From: Collinsella sp.
Lineage (GTDB): Bacteria; Actinomycetota; Coriobacteriia; Coriobacteriales; Coriobacteriaceae
Length of the DNA stretch: 29,778 nucleotides
Direction of reading: 5' to 3'
NCBI GenBank assembly: GCA_031294825.1
Contig: JAUMPM010000021.1
Location: 1 to 29,778 of the forward strand
Shown here: positions 15,906 to 23,654 of the stretch, piece by piece
Position numbering within the stretch: the first letter of the stretch is position 1
Layout: each line of letters starts with the position of its first letter
Notes under the pieces: model-generated
What the model was told of the DNA's origin: nothing
What the model saw: only the letters and a program-made list of their open reading frames with translations
Database searches by the model: none
Translations under genes and position numbers: made by a program

Positions 15906-16883
15906 ATGTACCAGACGCGTAAGATCGGTGTGGTCGGCCAGGGCCACGTAGGAGCACATGTCGCCAACAGCCTGCTCATGCAGGGCATTGCCGATGAGCT
16001 GTACCTGTGCGATATCAACGAGGCCAAGGTGACGTCCGAGGTCCAGGACCTGCGCGACTCCCTTTCGTTTGTCCCGTACAACACCAAGATCGTCAACTGC
16101 TATGACCACTACGAGGAGCTAGCCTGCTGCGACGTCATCGTCAACGCCGCCGGCAAGGTCGCGCTGGCCGCCGGCAACCGCGACGGCGAGCTGTTCTTTA
16201 CCACCGACGCCGCCCGCTCCTTTGCCAAGCGCATCGTCGACGCCGGCTTCGACGGCATCTTCGTGAGCATCTCCAACCCCTGCGACGTCGTGTGCACCGA
16301 GCTGTGGCACCTGACCGGCTACGATCCCAAGAAGATCATCGGCTCGGGCTGCGGCCTGGATTCCGCCCGCCTGCGTACCGAGATCTCCAAGAAGGTCGGC
16401 GTGAGCCCCAAGTCCATCGACGCCTACATGATCGGCGAGCATGGCTTTAGCCAGCTGGCAGCCTTTAAGGCCGCAACCATCGCCGGCAAGAGCCTTAACG
16501 AACTTCAGGCCGAGAACCCCGACAAGTATGCCTTCGACCACATGGAGGTCGAGGAGCTCGCACGCAAGGGCGGCTATGTGACCTACCAGGGCAAGCAGTG
16601 CACCGAGTACGCCGTCGCCAACTCCGCCGCGCGCGTCTGCGCCGCTGTGTTGCACAACGAGCACGCCGTGCTTTCGGCATCCACGCTCATGACCGGCCAG
16701 TATGGCGAGGAGGGTATCTTTACCTCCCTGCCGTGCGCGATCGGCGCCGAGGGCGTCGAGGAGGTCTACACGCTGGACCTTTCCGAGCACGAGCTCGAGG
16801 GCTTCCACAAGAGCTGCCAGCACATCCGCGACAACATCGCCCAGCTCGACTGGTGGGATACCGAGGCCTACGACGCCAAGTAA
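15906..16883 (+). CDS. L-lactate / L-2-hydroxyisocaproate dehydrogenase family protein
   Basis: This NAD-dependent 2-hydroxyacid dehydrogenase has 325 residues. The Rossmann loop is GQGHVGAHV at residues 9-17, the active-site pair is Asp and Arg in LDSARLR, and the catalytic His lies in IGEHGFSQ. The region after the beta-sheet (NAAGKVALAAGNRDGELFF) differs from typical lactate dehydrogenases (AGxxQKPGExR) and recalls L-2-hydroxyisocaproate dehydrogenases. Branched 2-oxoacids may therefore be substrates; lactate formation is equally possible. The ATG at 15906 follows AAAGGAT; the longer frame to 15813 runs through a repeat. A strong terminator follows at 16927. It is a single-gene unit, divergent from metA. 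Confidence 0.85.
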   Translation: MYQTRKIGVVGQGHVGAHVANSLLMQGIADELYLCDINEAKVTSEVQDLRDSLSFVPYNTKIVNCYDHYEELACCDVIVNAAGKVALAAGNRDGELFFTTDAARSFAKRIVDAGFDGIFVSISNPCDVVCTELWHLTGYDPKKIIGSGCGLDSARLRTEISKKVGVSPKSIDAYMIGEHGFSQLAAFKAATIAGKSLNELQAENPDKYAFDHMEVEELARKGGYVTYQGKQCTEYAVANSAARVCAAVLHNEHAVLSASTLMTGQYGEEGIFTSLPCAIGAEGVEEVYTLDLSEHELEGFHKSCQHIRDNIAQLDWWDTEAYDAK

Positions 16884-16926
16884 GCCGCTGGCTGCCGCAA
16901 CCTTGCGAATCTATGCGCGATACTAA

Positions 16927-16966
16927 GCGGGCCGCGCCGGAAACCCACCGGCGCGGCCCGCTTTTT
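16927..16966 (+). terminator. Strong intrinsic terminator after the dehydrogenase gene
   Basis: GCGGGCCGCGCCGG pairs perfectly with CCGGCGCGGCCCGC around a 7-base loop, followed by TTTTT. It separates the plus-strand dehydrogenase from the convergent SIS gene. Confidence 0.95.
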
Positions 16967-17014
16967 ACGCACGCTGTTCGCTTGCGAATCGAAGGTGAAT
17001 GCTTTTCCCGTTAC

Positions 17015-17983
17015 CTAGTACTGCTCGATGCCCATGTAGCGACGAATCTCAGGGCTGTGGTCGAACACCTTGCCGCGGGCGGCGCGCAGCTCGCAGCTCA
17101 TCGCATAGAAGAAGATCGGCTCCAGGAACGAACGCACGCTGGCGGGCACCTCGCCCACGCCGTACTCGAGCGCATCGAGCACCATGACCGTATCGGTGTG
17201 CGTGTTGAGAAATGCAAGTGCACGCTCCTCCATGGGGCGGCACTCGCCCGATCCGAGCTGTACAAAGTAGAACACGCCGGGCTCGGTGGCTTCGAACGGG
17301 CCGTGGAAGTACTCGCCGGAGTGGATGTAGCAGCAGTGCTGCCACTGCATCTCCATGAGCGAGCAGATGGCCATGGCGTAGGTCTGGCTAAAGTTGGGGC
17401 CGGATCCCAGGATGTAGAAGAACTTATGTTGCTGGCAGAGCTCGGCAAAACGGGCGCCCAGCTCGGCGTTGACCTTCTCGCGGGCAGCGGGCAACAGGGC
17501 ATCCATCTGCTTAAGGCCGGCATACATGTCGGCGAGTGCCTCGTAGCCTTCCTGCTGGTCAAGCAGTTCGGCGGCGATCAGAGCGCCGATACCCTGCGGT
17601 ACCTCGGCCTGCGGCACGCCTTCGCCCCACGGATAGACCCAGGTGGTCCACTTGCCGTTGTCGATCTTTGAGCCCTCGCAGTCGGTGAGGGCAATGACCT
17701 CGGCGTCGGCTGCCAGTGCCATCTCGCAGCCGTCAACGACCTCCTGCGTGTTGCCGCTGTGGCTGCAGGCAATAACGAGCGACTTCGGCCCTAGGCTCTT
17801 GGGGGCCATCAGACAGAACTCGCGTGCCGTGTAGACCGTCGAGGTAAACGTGGTGGCCTCGCGCTTGAGCAGCTCGTTGGCCGGCATCAGGTCGATCATC
17901 GAACCGCCACAAGCGATCCAAAAGACATTCTCGATCTTGCCCTTGCGCTCGATGATTTCCTGAACCAGATCATGTGCGTTCAT
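17015..17983 (-). CDS. SIS-domain sugar-phosphate deglycase (FrlB/GfrE-GfrF-like)
   Basis: The 322-residue protein contains two SIS (sugar isomerase) domains. The first has the phosphate-binding ACSHSGNTQE loop. In the second, Glu211 in LMEMQW and His227 in GEYFHGPFE are 16 residues apart. The same spacing holds for Glu214/His230 of the deglycase FraB and Glu488/His504 of GlmS, so it probably splits a 6-phospho-fructosamine into a sugar phosphate and an amine. It lacks the glutaminase domain of GlmS. The substrate (fructose- or glucose-lysine or similar) is inferred. The ATG at 17983 follows AAGGAGG. The upstream GntR gene and the operator-like repeats at 18040-18118 suggest substrate-induced control. 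A paralogue lies at 24444-25427. Confidence 0.82.
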   Translation of the reverse strand: MNAHDLVQEIIERKGKIENVFWIACGGSMIDLMPANELLKREATTFTSTVYTAREFCLMAPKSLGPKSLVIACSHSGNTQEVVDGCEMALAADAEVIALTDCEGSKIDNGKWTTWVYPWGEGVPQAEVPQGIGALIAAELLDQQEGYEALADMYAGLKQMDALLPAAREKVNAELGARFAELCQQHKFFYILGSGPNFSQTYAMAICSLMEMQWQHCCYIHSGEYFHGPFEATEPGVFYFVQLGSGECRPMEERALAFLNTHTDTVMVLDALEYGVGEVPASVRSFLEPIFFYAMSCELRAARGKVFDHSPEIRRYMGIEQY

Positions 17984-18039
17984 CCTGATGTTCCTCCTTG
18001 TGGGGCGGCTTTGAGCGACGGCAGCTCGTACCTGCTATC

Positions 18040-18118
18040 GTTCTATGTTGTCCTATTTATAACACGTGCAACAACGCCCGTGAAGTCATCTCGGCAAATT
18101 TGTTCTATGTTGTTCTAT
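18040..18118 (-). promoter_or_regulatory. Promoter of the SIS gene flanked by two operator-like repeats
   Basis: On the minus strand, TTCACG (18079-18084) and TATAAA (18056-18061) are 17 bases apart. On the plus strand, GTTCTATGTTGTTCTAT at 18102-18118 and GTTCTATGTTGTCCTAT at 18040-18056 flank it, 62 bp apart. Each is a pair of GTTCTAT repeats spaced 10 bp, one helical turn. The first GntR regulator, encoded just upstream, is the obvious candidate ligand. Confidence 0.65.
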
Positions 18119-18127
18119 CTGTGGACG

Positions 18128-18883
18128 TTAGATGTCGAAGACGTAGCGCGAGCCCACGATCTTTTGGCGTCCGAGCAGCAAGGGCCGCTCGTCCTCATCG
18201 GTAAAGTAAGCCTCCATATAGAAGAGCGGCTCGCCGACCGGCACCTCCAGCAGCGGGGCCGCTTGAGCATCGGCAAGCGCAATCTCCACGGTGCAGGGGT
18301 CGGACTTGAGCGGCGCGCGACCCGAACGCTCGGCAACGAGCGCAAAGATGGAATTGTCCGTGAGGTCCTTGTCGGCAAGCGTCTGCAGATAGGGATGGTC
18401 GGCCAGCACAAAGGCGTTGTTCTCGAGCATGACGGGCACGCCATCTGCCGTGCGCACGCGCTCGACCACGATGAGCTCGCAGCCGGGTTCCACCCCAAAA
18501 AACGCCGCGTCCTCGCGCGTCGCCGCAACCACCGTGCGCGACACCAGACGTGCTCCGGCCACCATGTCGTTGGCAGCGCAACCCTCGGAAAAGCTCTGAA
18601 CGTCACCCTTCTGGACAATCTTGCGTTTGAGCTTGGGCGCACACACAAACGTGCCCCTCCCCTGCTGGCGGTTGAGATATCCCGCACGCGACAGCTCCTC
18701 GATGGCGCGGCGCACGGTGACGCGTCCCACGCCGTAAGACTTCGCGAGCTCTATCTCGGCGGGAATGCGCGAGCCGGCAGGGTACACACCGCGCGCGATC
18801 TCGCCCTTTAGGTCGTCCATGACCTGCTGGTACAGCGGTACGGCGGACACGTCAGTACGGTCGGTCTTGCTATCGGCTACCAT
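18128..18883 (-). CDS. GntR family (HutC/UTRA) transcriptional regulator
   Basis: The 251-residue protein has an N-terminal winged helix at about residues 15-82 (PLYQQVMDDLKGEIARGVY, then RIPAEIELAKSYGVGRVTVR and QQGRGTFV). A UTRA effector-binding domain fills the rest, ending GSRYVFDI. Regulators of this type usually repress sugar or amino-sugar genes and release DNA when a phosphorylated sugar binds. It starts 2 bp after the recQ stop, with GGAG inside recQ's end. It precedes the SIS deglycase gene, whose promoter carries paired repeats. The effector is probably the deglycase substrate or product (inference). Confidence 0.9.
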   Translation of the reverse strand: MVADSKTDRTDVSAVPLYQQVMDDLKGEIARGVYPAGSRIPAEIELAKSYGVGRVTVRRAIEELSRAGYLNRQQGRGTFVCAPKLKRKIVQKGDVQSFSEGCAANDMVAGARLVSRTVVAATREDAAFFGVEPGCELIVVERVRTADGVPVMLENNAFVLADHPYLQTLADKDLTDNSIFALVAERSGRAPLKSDPCTVEIALADAQAAPLLEVPVGEPLFYMEAYFTDEDERPLLLGRQKIVGSRYVFDI

Positions 18884-18885
18884 CG

Positions 18886-20862
18886 TTACGCTCCATCCCG
18901 CGCATGCTCGGACTCAAACTCTTCAATTGCCGCCATAAACTGCTCGCCAAAGGCGTCGGCCTTTTTCTCGCCAATGCCGTTGACCTGGATCAGCTCGTCG
19001 CGCGTCTGCGGGCGCAGGCGGCACAGGCCGCGCAGGGCCTTGTCGGAAAAGACCATGTACGGCGCCATCTCCAGCTCGGTCGAAATCTCCTTGCGGAGGG
19101 CACGCAGGCGCTCGAACAGCTCGGCATCGTCGCCCACGCGCGGGCGCTGATCCAGCTCGGCCTCCTCGCGCAGCAGATCGACGGCGCGGCGGGCGCGGGC
19201 CGAGGCCTTGCGCTTGGACGCGCGACGCTTAACGGTAAAGGCAAACGCCTCATCCTCGACCTCGGTGGCACGCGGGCCCAGCCCCACGACCGGGTATTGC
19301 CCCTGCGAAGTGGCCAAATAACCGCGGCCGCACAGCTGGCCGATGATGTCCTTGATGCGCCCGACCGATTCGCTCGACAGCTCACCGTAGCCGCGGTCCT
19401 CGTCCAAATGCATCTGGCGAATGCGCTCGGTGTTGCCGCCGTGGAGCACATCGGCGATCAGCGACTTGCCAAAGCGCATGGGACGCGTGGCCACATAGCG
19501 CACAGCGGCGCGGGCCATATCGGTGACGTCCTCGACCTCGAACTGTGTGAGGCAGTTGCTGCAGTTGCCGCAGCCCTCGGCGTCGTCTGCCGTGCCGCCC
19601 GCGGCGGCTGCCGCATGCTCGGCCGCGGCCTCGTCGCCAAAGTAGCGCAGCATGTATTCGCGCAGGCAGCCGGTGGTATTGCAGTAGCCCTCCATCTGGC
19701 TGAGCAGACGATATCGGTTCTGGAGCGCCCACGCGCGCTGCTCGTCGTCGAGCGCCTCGTCGGCAGCATCGCCGCGATCGATCAGAAAGCGGCGCATGCG
19801 AAAATCGTTGCCGTTCCACAGCAGGTGGCAGCTGGCCGGGTCGCCATCGCGGCCGGCGCGGCCCGCTTCCTGGTAGTATGCCTCGATGCTCTCGGGCACG
19901 TTGTTGTGGATCACGTAGCGCACGTTGGGCTTGTCGATGCCCATGCCAAAGGCGTTGGTGGCAACCATCACCTGAATGTCGTCGTCGATAAAAGCGCGCT
20001 GGCTTTGCCGGCGGACGTCGTTGCCCATGCCGGCATGGTAGCGGCCCACGCGAATGCCGCTGGGGCCCAGTGCCTCGGCAAGCTCCGCGGCCAGCGCGTC
20101 GACCGTCTTGCGGGTCGAGCAATACACGATGCCGCTCTCGCTCGAATGCGCGATCACGTAGTCGCGCACCCAGGCGGTCTTGGCCTTGTCGCCCATCTCC
20201 TCGCAACCAAAGTAGAGGTTCTTGCGATCGAAGCCCGTCACCACCGTCGCGGGGTTTTGCAGACCGAGCATTTGCTGGATATCGGCGCGCACACGCTCGG
20301 TCGCCGTGGCGGTAAAGGCCGCCACGATGGGGCGCTGCGGCAGGGAATCAATGAACTCGCGAATCTGCAGGTAAGCGGGACGGAAATCCTGGCCCCACTG
20401 GCTCACGCAGTGGGCCTCGTCAATGGCCACGAGAGGCACGCCGATGCCGCCTTCGGCCGCAGCTTCCTGCGCAAAGGCCAGAAAGCGCGGCTCGAGCAGG
20501 CGCTCGGGCGCCACATACATAAGCTGGTAGCGGCCCTCGCGCGCCCGCTTGAGCACGGTATTTTGCTGGGCCGGGGTAAGGCTGGAGTTGAGATAACTGG
20601 GACGCGCACCCGCCGCGAGCAGCGCGCGGGTCTGGTCCTCCATAAGCGACAGCAACGGGCTCACCACAAAGGTGATACCAGGCAGCATGAGCGCGGGCAC
20701 CTGGTAGCAAATGGACTTGCCGGCGCCTGTGGGCATAACGCCGAGCGCATCGCGGCCGGCAAGAATCGCATCCACCATGCGGTCCTGCCCCGGGCGAAAC
20801 GAGGTGTAGCCAAAATAGGCGCCGAGCGTGTCGAGCGCCATCTGCTGCATGCTATCGGTCAT
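18886..20862 (-). CDS. recQ: ATP-dependent DNA helicase RecQ
   Basis: RecQ unwinds DNA 3' to 5' in recombination and replication-fork repair. The 658-residue protein has Walker A PTGAGKS at residues 44-50 and DEAHCVSQWG from about 148. The helicase C domain contains the GRAGRDG motif. The RQC zinc cysteines appear in YCNTTGC and CGNCSNC. The C-terminal HRDC domain ends near IQVNGIGEKKADAFG. All family parts are present and length is normal. The ATG at 20862 follows TTAGGAAA. The stop lies 2 bp before the first GntR regulator, so the two may share a transcript, an unusual pairing of repair and sugar-control genes. Confidence 0.95.
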   Translation of the reverse strand: MTDSMQQMALDTLGAYFGYTSFRPGQDRMVDAILAGRDALGVMPTGAGKSICYQVPALMLPGITFVVSPLLSLMEDQTRALLAAGARPSYLNSSLTPAQQNTVLKRAREGRYQLMYVAPERLLEPRFLAFAQEAAAEGGIGVPLVAIDEAHCVSQWGQDFRPAYLQIREFIDSLPQRPIVAAFTATATERVRADIQQMLGLQNPATVVTGFDRKNLYFGCEEMGDKAKTAWVRDYVIAHSSESGIVYCSTRKTVDALAAELAEALGPSGIRVGRYHAGMGNDVRRQSQRAFIDDDIQVMVATNAFGMGIDKPNVRYVIHNNVPESIEAYYQEAGRAGRDGDPASCHLLWNGNDFRMRRFLIDRGDAADEALDDEQRAWALQNRYRLLSQMEGYCNTTGCLREYMLRYFGDEAAAEHAAAAAGGTADDAEGCGNCSNCLTQFEVEDVTDMARAAVRYVATRPMRFGKSLIADVLHGGNTERIRQMHLDEDRGYGELSSESVGRIKDIIGQLCGRGYLATSQGQYPVVGLGPRATEVEDEAFAFTVKRRASKRKASARARRAVDLLREEAELDQRPRVGDDAELFERLRALRKEISTELEMAPYMVFSDKALRGLCRLRPQTRDELIQVNGIGEKKADAFGEQFMAAIEEFESEHARDGA

Positions 20863-20961
20863 GGTTTCCTAACGTCAGAATCATCTGCCGCCGATTATAC
20901 GCCGCCACGCGGACCGGTGCCGCACGGCTCTCAGCCACGGGCGATGCAATCCGAAGGGAAC

Positions 20962-21054
20962 GAGCGTGGATTTTTGGACACTTTCCGGATGAGCGCGGGT
21001 AATCTCCCACTTTGAACCCGTCACCAAACCAAAAACGGGAGATTATCCACGCTC
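20962..21054. repeat. Nested palindromic element
   Basis: GAGCGTGGAT at 20962-20971 pairs with ATCCACGCTC at 21045-21054. Inside, TAATCTCCC at 21000-21008 pairs with GGGAGATTA at 21037-21045. Both stems are perfect and nest to form one long hairpin. No coding potential. It lies in the 490-bp gap between recQ and the second GntR gene, which holds repeats throughout and no gene. Confidence 0.6.
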
Positions 21055-21065
21055 ATTCTGCGGGT

Positions 21066-21120
21066 AGTCGTTGGGAACCTTCTTGAATGACCAGTCGTTT
21101 TAAGAGCGTCCCCAACGACT
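21066..21120. repeat. Palindromic repeat flanked by AGTCGTTGGG / CCCAACGACT
   Basis: AGTCGTTGGG at 21066-21075 and CCCAACGACT at 21111-21120 are perfect inverted arms. The inner TCTTGAATGACCAGTC is a degenerate version of the palindrome at 29609-29644. The flank CCAACGACTA also occurs at 50-59, just beside copy 1 of the structured element. Confidence 0.6.
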
Positions 21121-21126
21121 AAGGAG

Positions 21127-21167
21127 TGTCCCCAGGTGCCGGCAAAAAAGGAACGTCCCCAAGTGCC
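21127..21167. repeat. Direct repeat GTCCCCARGTGCCG
   Basis: The 14-mer occurs at 21127-21140 and 21154-21167 with one difference, 27 bp apart. It lies between the palindrome and copy 2 of the structured element. Confidence 0.55.
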
Positions 21168-21180
21168 GCATCCGGGCCAT

Positions 21181-21351
21181 GGCAACGCCGATGTTTTGGC
21201 GCGGACAGCGAAAGCCCGCCAGAGCGAGCAAGGTGCCTTGAAACAAGGCGGCATTGACCTTCTGGTCATGCCGCCGAAGTTGAAAGGCAGATTGCCGCTC
21301 TGGCGGGCTTGCAGCGTCGGCCCGTTACGCGGTTTGGTAAAACCGCGTAAC
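21181..21351 (-). ncRNA. Candidate structured RNA or palindromic repeat, copy 2
   Basis: This is the better-paired copy of the 171-bp element at 61-231. A perfect 15-bp stem joins 21212-21226 to 21296-21310. It encloses a 12-pair hairpin with one bulged T (21247-21259 with 21264-21275, loop TTCT). A final hairpin at 21324-21351 has perfect 12-bp arms, GTTACGCGGTTT and AAACCGCGTAAC. The terminal G directly follows the TAA stop of the second GntR gene on the minus strand. About eleven stem pairs differ from copy 1 by changes on both sides. Transcription and strand are inferred. Confidence 0.65.
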
Positions 21352-22071
21352 TTACATCACCATGACGTAGCGCGATCCCACGTAGTACTGCTTACCCATC
21401 AGAACCGGCTCGCCATTGGGACCGGTAAAGCTGGCACGCAGGTTGAGCAGCGGATCGTGCGGAGCAATGCCCAACTCGGCCGCCTGCTCGGTATTGGCAC
21501 GAACGGCCTCGACCGTGCGGTAGCCAACCGAGACAATCGGCGTTCCGCCAACACGCTCGACCTCGGCAAAAATCGACTTGTCCTCAAGATCGGCCGTCAA
21601 CAGCTCACGGTAGGCGTCAAACGGCACAAAGATGTTCTCCTCAAAGATGGGCTCGCCGTCGGCTGTACGCACGCGCTTAATATGCAGCAGCAGCGCGTCC
21701 TTTTGCAGGCCAAAGAACTCCATCTCGTTTTGACGTGCCGGCACAATCTGGCGATCGACCACATGCGCGCCCGCCTTCATGCCATTATCGGCACACAGCG
21801 CGGTAAACGTCTGCAGCGTCGAAGCGTGGAACTGGCGGTTGATGTGCGGCGTGGAGACAAAGGTGCCACGGCCCTGCTGCTTAACCAGGTAGCCATCGGA
21901 GCACAGCTCCTCGACGGCGCGGCGCACCGTAATGCGGCTCACGTCGTACTGCTCGGCTAGCTCAAGCTCGGACGGAATACGCTCCTTGGGTGCATAAACA
22001 CCTTTCTCGATCGCATCCTTAATTTCGTCGTAAATCTGCTGGTAAAGCGGTGCATTTTTGGGCGCAGGCAT
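21352..22071 (-). CDS. GntR family (HutC/UTRA) transcriptional regulator
   Basis: The 239-residue protein has an N-terminal winged helix (PLYQQIYDEIKDAIEKGVY, then RIPSELELAEQYDVSRITVR and QQGRGTFVSTP) and a C-terminal UTRA domain with RVRTADGEPIFEENIF and the ending GSRYVMVM. It is a paralogue of the regulator at 18128-18883. The start at 22071 has only a weak GAGTG before it. The upstream box ACGT-ATATA-ACGT recurs at the PTS operon and, nearly, at the second EamA gene. It is therefore the best candidate regulator of the PTS/deglycase operon and of itself (inference). The stop abuts structured element copy 2. Confidence 0.9.
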   Translation of the reverse strand: MPAPKNAPLYQQIYDEIKDAIEKGVYAPKERIPSELELAEQYDVSRITVRRAVEELCSDGYLVKQQGRGTFVSTPHINRQFHASTLQTFTALCADNGMKAGAHVVDRQIVPARQNEMEFFGLQKDALLLHIKRVRTADGEPIFEENIFVPFDAYRELLTADLEDKSIFAEVERVGGTPIVSVGYRTVEAVRANTEQAAELGIAPHDPLLNLRASFTGPNGEPVLMGKQYYVGSRYVMVM

Positions 22072-22108
22072 ATCTAATCACTCTTATCGAAATATTGAAA
22101 TAACTAAT

Positions 22109-22121
22109 ACGTATATAACGT
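22109..22121. promoter_or_regulatory. ACGT-N5-ACGT box upstream of the second GntR gene
   Basis: ACGT-ATATA-ACGT lies 38 bp upstream of the start, within a longer imperfect dyad from 22103 to 22126 with ACTA/TAGT at the ends. The same box is found at 28261-28273 and, with one change, at 29532-29544. Confidence 0.55.
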
Positions 22122-22164
22122 CTAGTTTCATGTTACCTCATATTGATAAAACGATACACCCTCC

Positions 22165-22208
22165 CTACCAAAAAGCGACAGCTTCATTTTGGTAGGTTTT
22201 ATCTGGGC
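22165..22208 (+). repeat. 44-bp palindromic repeat, copy 2
   Basis: CTACCAAAA at 22165-22173 pairs perfectly with TTTTGGTAG at 22187-22195, followed by GTTTTATCTGGGC. It lies between the end of the YitT-like gene and the promoter of the second GntR gene. Confidence 0.75.
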
Positions 22209-22214
22209 AAACGA

Positions 22215-22250
22215 GAGCCCCTCGAAAGCAGCGAGGCTTTCGGGAGGCTC
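22215..22250. terminator. Hairpin downstream of the YitT-like gene
   Basis: GAGCC/GGCTC and CGAAAGC/GCTTTCG form a two-part stem with a 3-base internal loop on each side. It lies 40 bp after the minus-strand YitT-like gene. No T-run follows on that strand, so it is a hairpin of uncertain terminator strength. Confidence 0.4.
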
Positions 22251-22291
22251 AAGCGGACAGGATTGCGCCAGGCCGGCAAAATGCCAAAACC

Positions 22292-23299
22292 CTACTTGCC
22301 GTCGTCCTGCTGCAGGCTGTCCTGCTCGCTGAGGCGCGCCTGCCTGCTGGCCATGCGTGCGGGCTTGTCGGGATCGGGAACGGCCGTGGGCATGGGCTCG
22401 TCGACATGACCGCCCCACCAGCCGCCAACAAAGTTGAGCGTGTGGAACACATTGATCACGGCGCCGGGATCAATGTCGCACACCAGCTTGATAATGTCCT
22501 GACTCTCGTAGGTCGAAACAACGGCGTGCAGCAGGTACATCTTTTCACGGCTGTATCCGCCGATGACCTCGGCGCAGCTAATGCCGTGCTGAAAATGGTC
22601 AACATAGGCGGTCATGACCTCGTCTGCCTTGCGCGTCGTGATCTGCAGCGTCACGCGGTCGTAGCGACGATAGAAACTGTCGATGGTCTTGGTCGAAATA
22701 AACTGGAACACGATGGAGTACGCCGCCTTGTCCCAGCCAAACATAAAACCAAAGATCGCCAGGATAAAGCAGTTAAAGCCAAAGATGACACCCCAGATGG
22801 TCTTGCCCGTGTGGTTGGAGACCCATAACGCGATAAAGTCGGTGCCGCCGGTGGATGCGCCGGACTTAAGCGCGATGGCAGCGCCCAGACCCGAGACCAC
22901 GCCGCCAAAAATGATAAGCATGATCTTGTCGCCCAAAAACGGCGCAAAGTGAAAGACGTTGAGAAACAGCGATGAGAGCACGACCTGCATCATCGAGAAG
23001 ATGACGAAGCGCTTGCTAATGCCGCTCCAACATAGGAGCGCCACGGGGATGTTGAGCGCGAGCATACCGAGCGAGATGTCGATGTGAACGCCGCCGAGCG
23101 AGGTAACGCGATCAAGCAGGACCGCGACACCGGTGAGACCGCTCGGAAGCAGGTCGGCGGGCTGAATGAACGCCTGGATCAGAAATGTCTGGAGAACGGC
23201 GGAAATTGTGACCGCCACGGCGGTAATAGCGCGGCGAACGATGGTGAGACGGCCGAGCACGAGCACTCGGTCCGTGAGCTGATCGATGGTGTTCGCCAC
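22292..23299 (-). CDS. YitT family membrane protein (DUF161/DUF2179)
   Basis: The 335-residue protein has about five or six hydrophobic helices in its first 200 residues (for example VAVTISAVLQTFLIQAF and IMLIIFGGVVSGLGAAI). The glycine-rich KSGASTGGTDFIALW loop is typical of YitT proteins. A C-terminal soluble DUF2179 domain follows (RVTLQITTRKADEV, then HGISCAEVIGGYSREKMYLL). Family function is unknown; a transporter-like role in the cytoplasmic membrane is assumed. The start is a GTG at 23299 preceded by AAGGGAG. It lies 355 bp downstream of the HAD gene on the same strand, with a large inverted-repeat element between. Confidence 0.88.
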   Translation of the reverse strand: MANTIDQLTDRVLVLGRLTIVRRAITAVAVTISAVLQTFLIQAFIQPADLLPSGLTGVAVLLDRVTSLGGVHIDISLGMLALNIPVALLCWSGISKRFVIFSMMQVVLSSLFLNVFHFAPFLGDKIMLIIFGGVVSGLGAAIALKSGASTGGTDFIALWVSNHTGKTIWGVIFGFNCFILAIFGFMFGWDKAAYSIVFQFISTKTIDSFYRRYDRVTLQITTRKADEVMTAYVDHFQHGISCAEVIGGYSREKMYLLHAVVSTYESQDIIKLVCDIDPGAVINVFHTLNFVGGWWGGHVDEPMPTAVPDPDKPARMASRQARLSEQDSLQQDDGK

Positions 23300-23438
23300 G
23301 TAGGCTCCCTTCGAAGGCAGATGTGGTTGTGGGGCATGCCCGCGATTGTAGCATGGAGCGTGCGGGGGCGCTTCAATTCACCCTCTCTCGACAACCAAAG
23401 CGGGACCAGCAACCCCCACGACCAAAGGCCCAAATTAC

Positions 23439-23557
23439 AAGTGAGTAGACTTTACGCGACCTGCAGTGCACACCCAAAACCGCCACCCCTGTGACCTGCG
23501 GTTTTACAAAGGAAGATATGCATTGTGCTCGGCCTACGCCAAAAAGTCTACTCACTT
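23439..23557. repeat. Inverted-repeat element with perfect 15-bp arms
   Basis: AAGTGAGTAGACTTT at 23439-23453 is the exact reverse complement of 23543-23557, giving a 119-bp element. An inner pair, AAAACCGC and GCGGTTTT, nests within it. No ORF lies inside. The remainder of the 23300-23654 interval shows no gene. It may be a small non-autonomous repeat. Confidence 0.6.
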
Positions 23558-23654
23558 AGCCCGAATCGAAGCCAAACGGATCATAATCGAAACCAAATTG
23601 AGCCAGTCCACCGCAAAAAACGTTTGAACCCGTGCTTCTCGCGGCGGATTGACA

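Noticed and set aside
18904..21015. A 703-residue plus-strand frame opposite recQ
   Set aside because: Shadow frame rich in His, Ala and Arg; recQ on the minus strand is complete with all helicase motifs.
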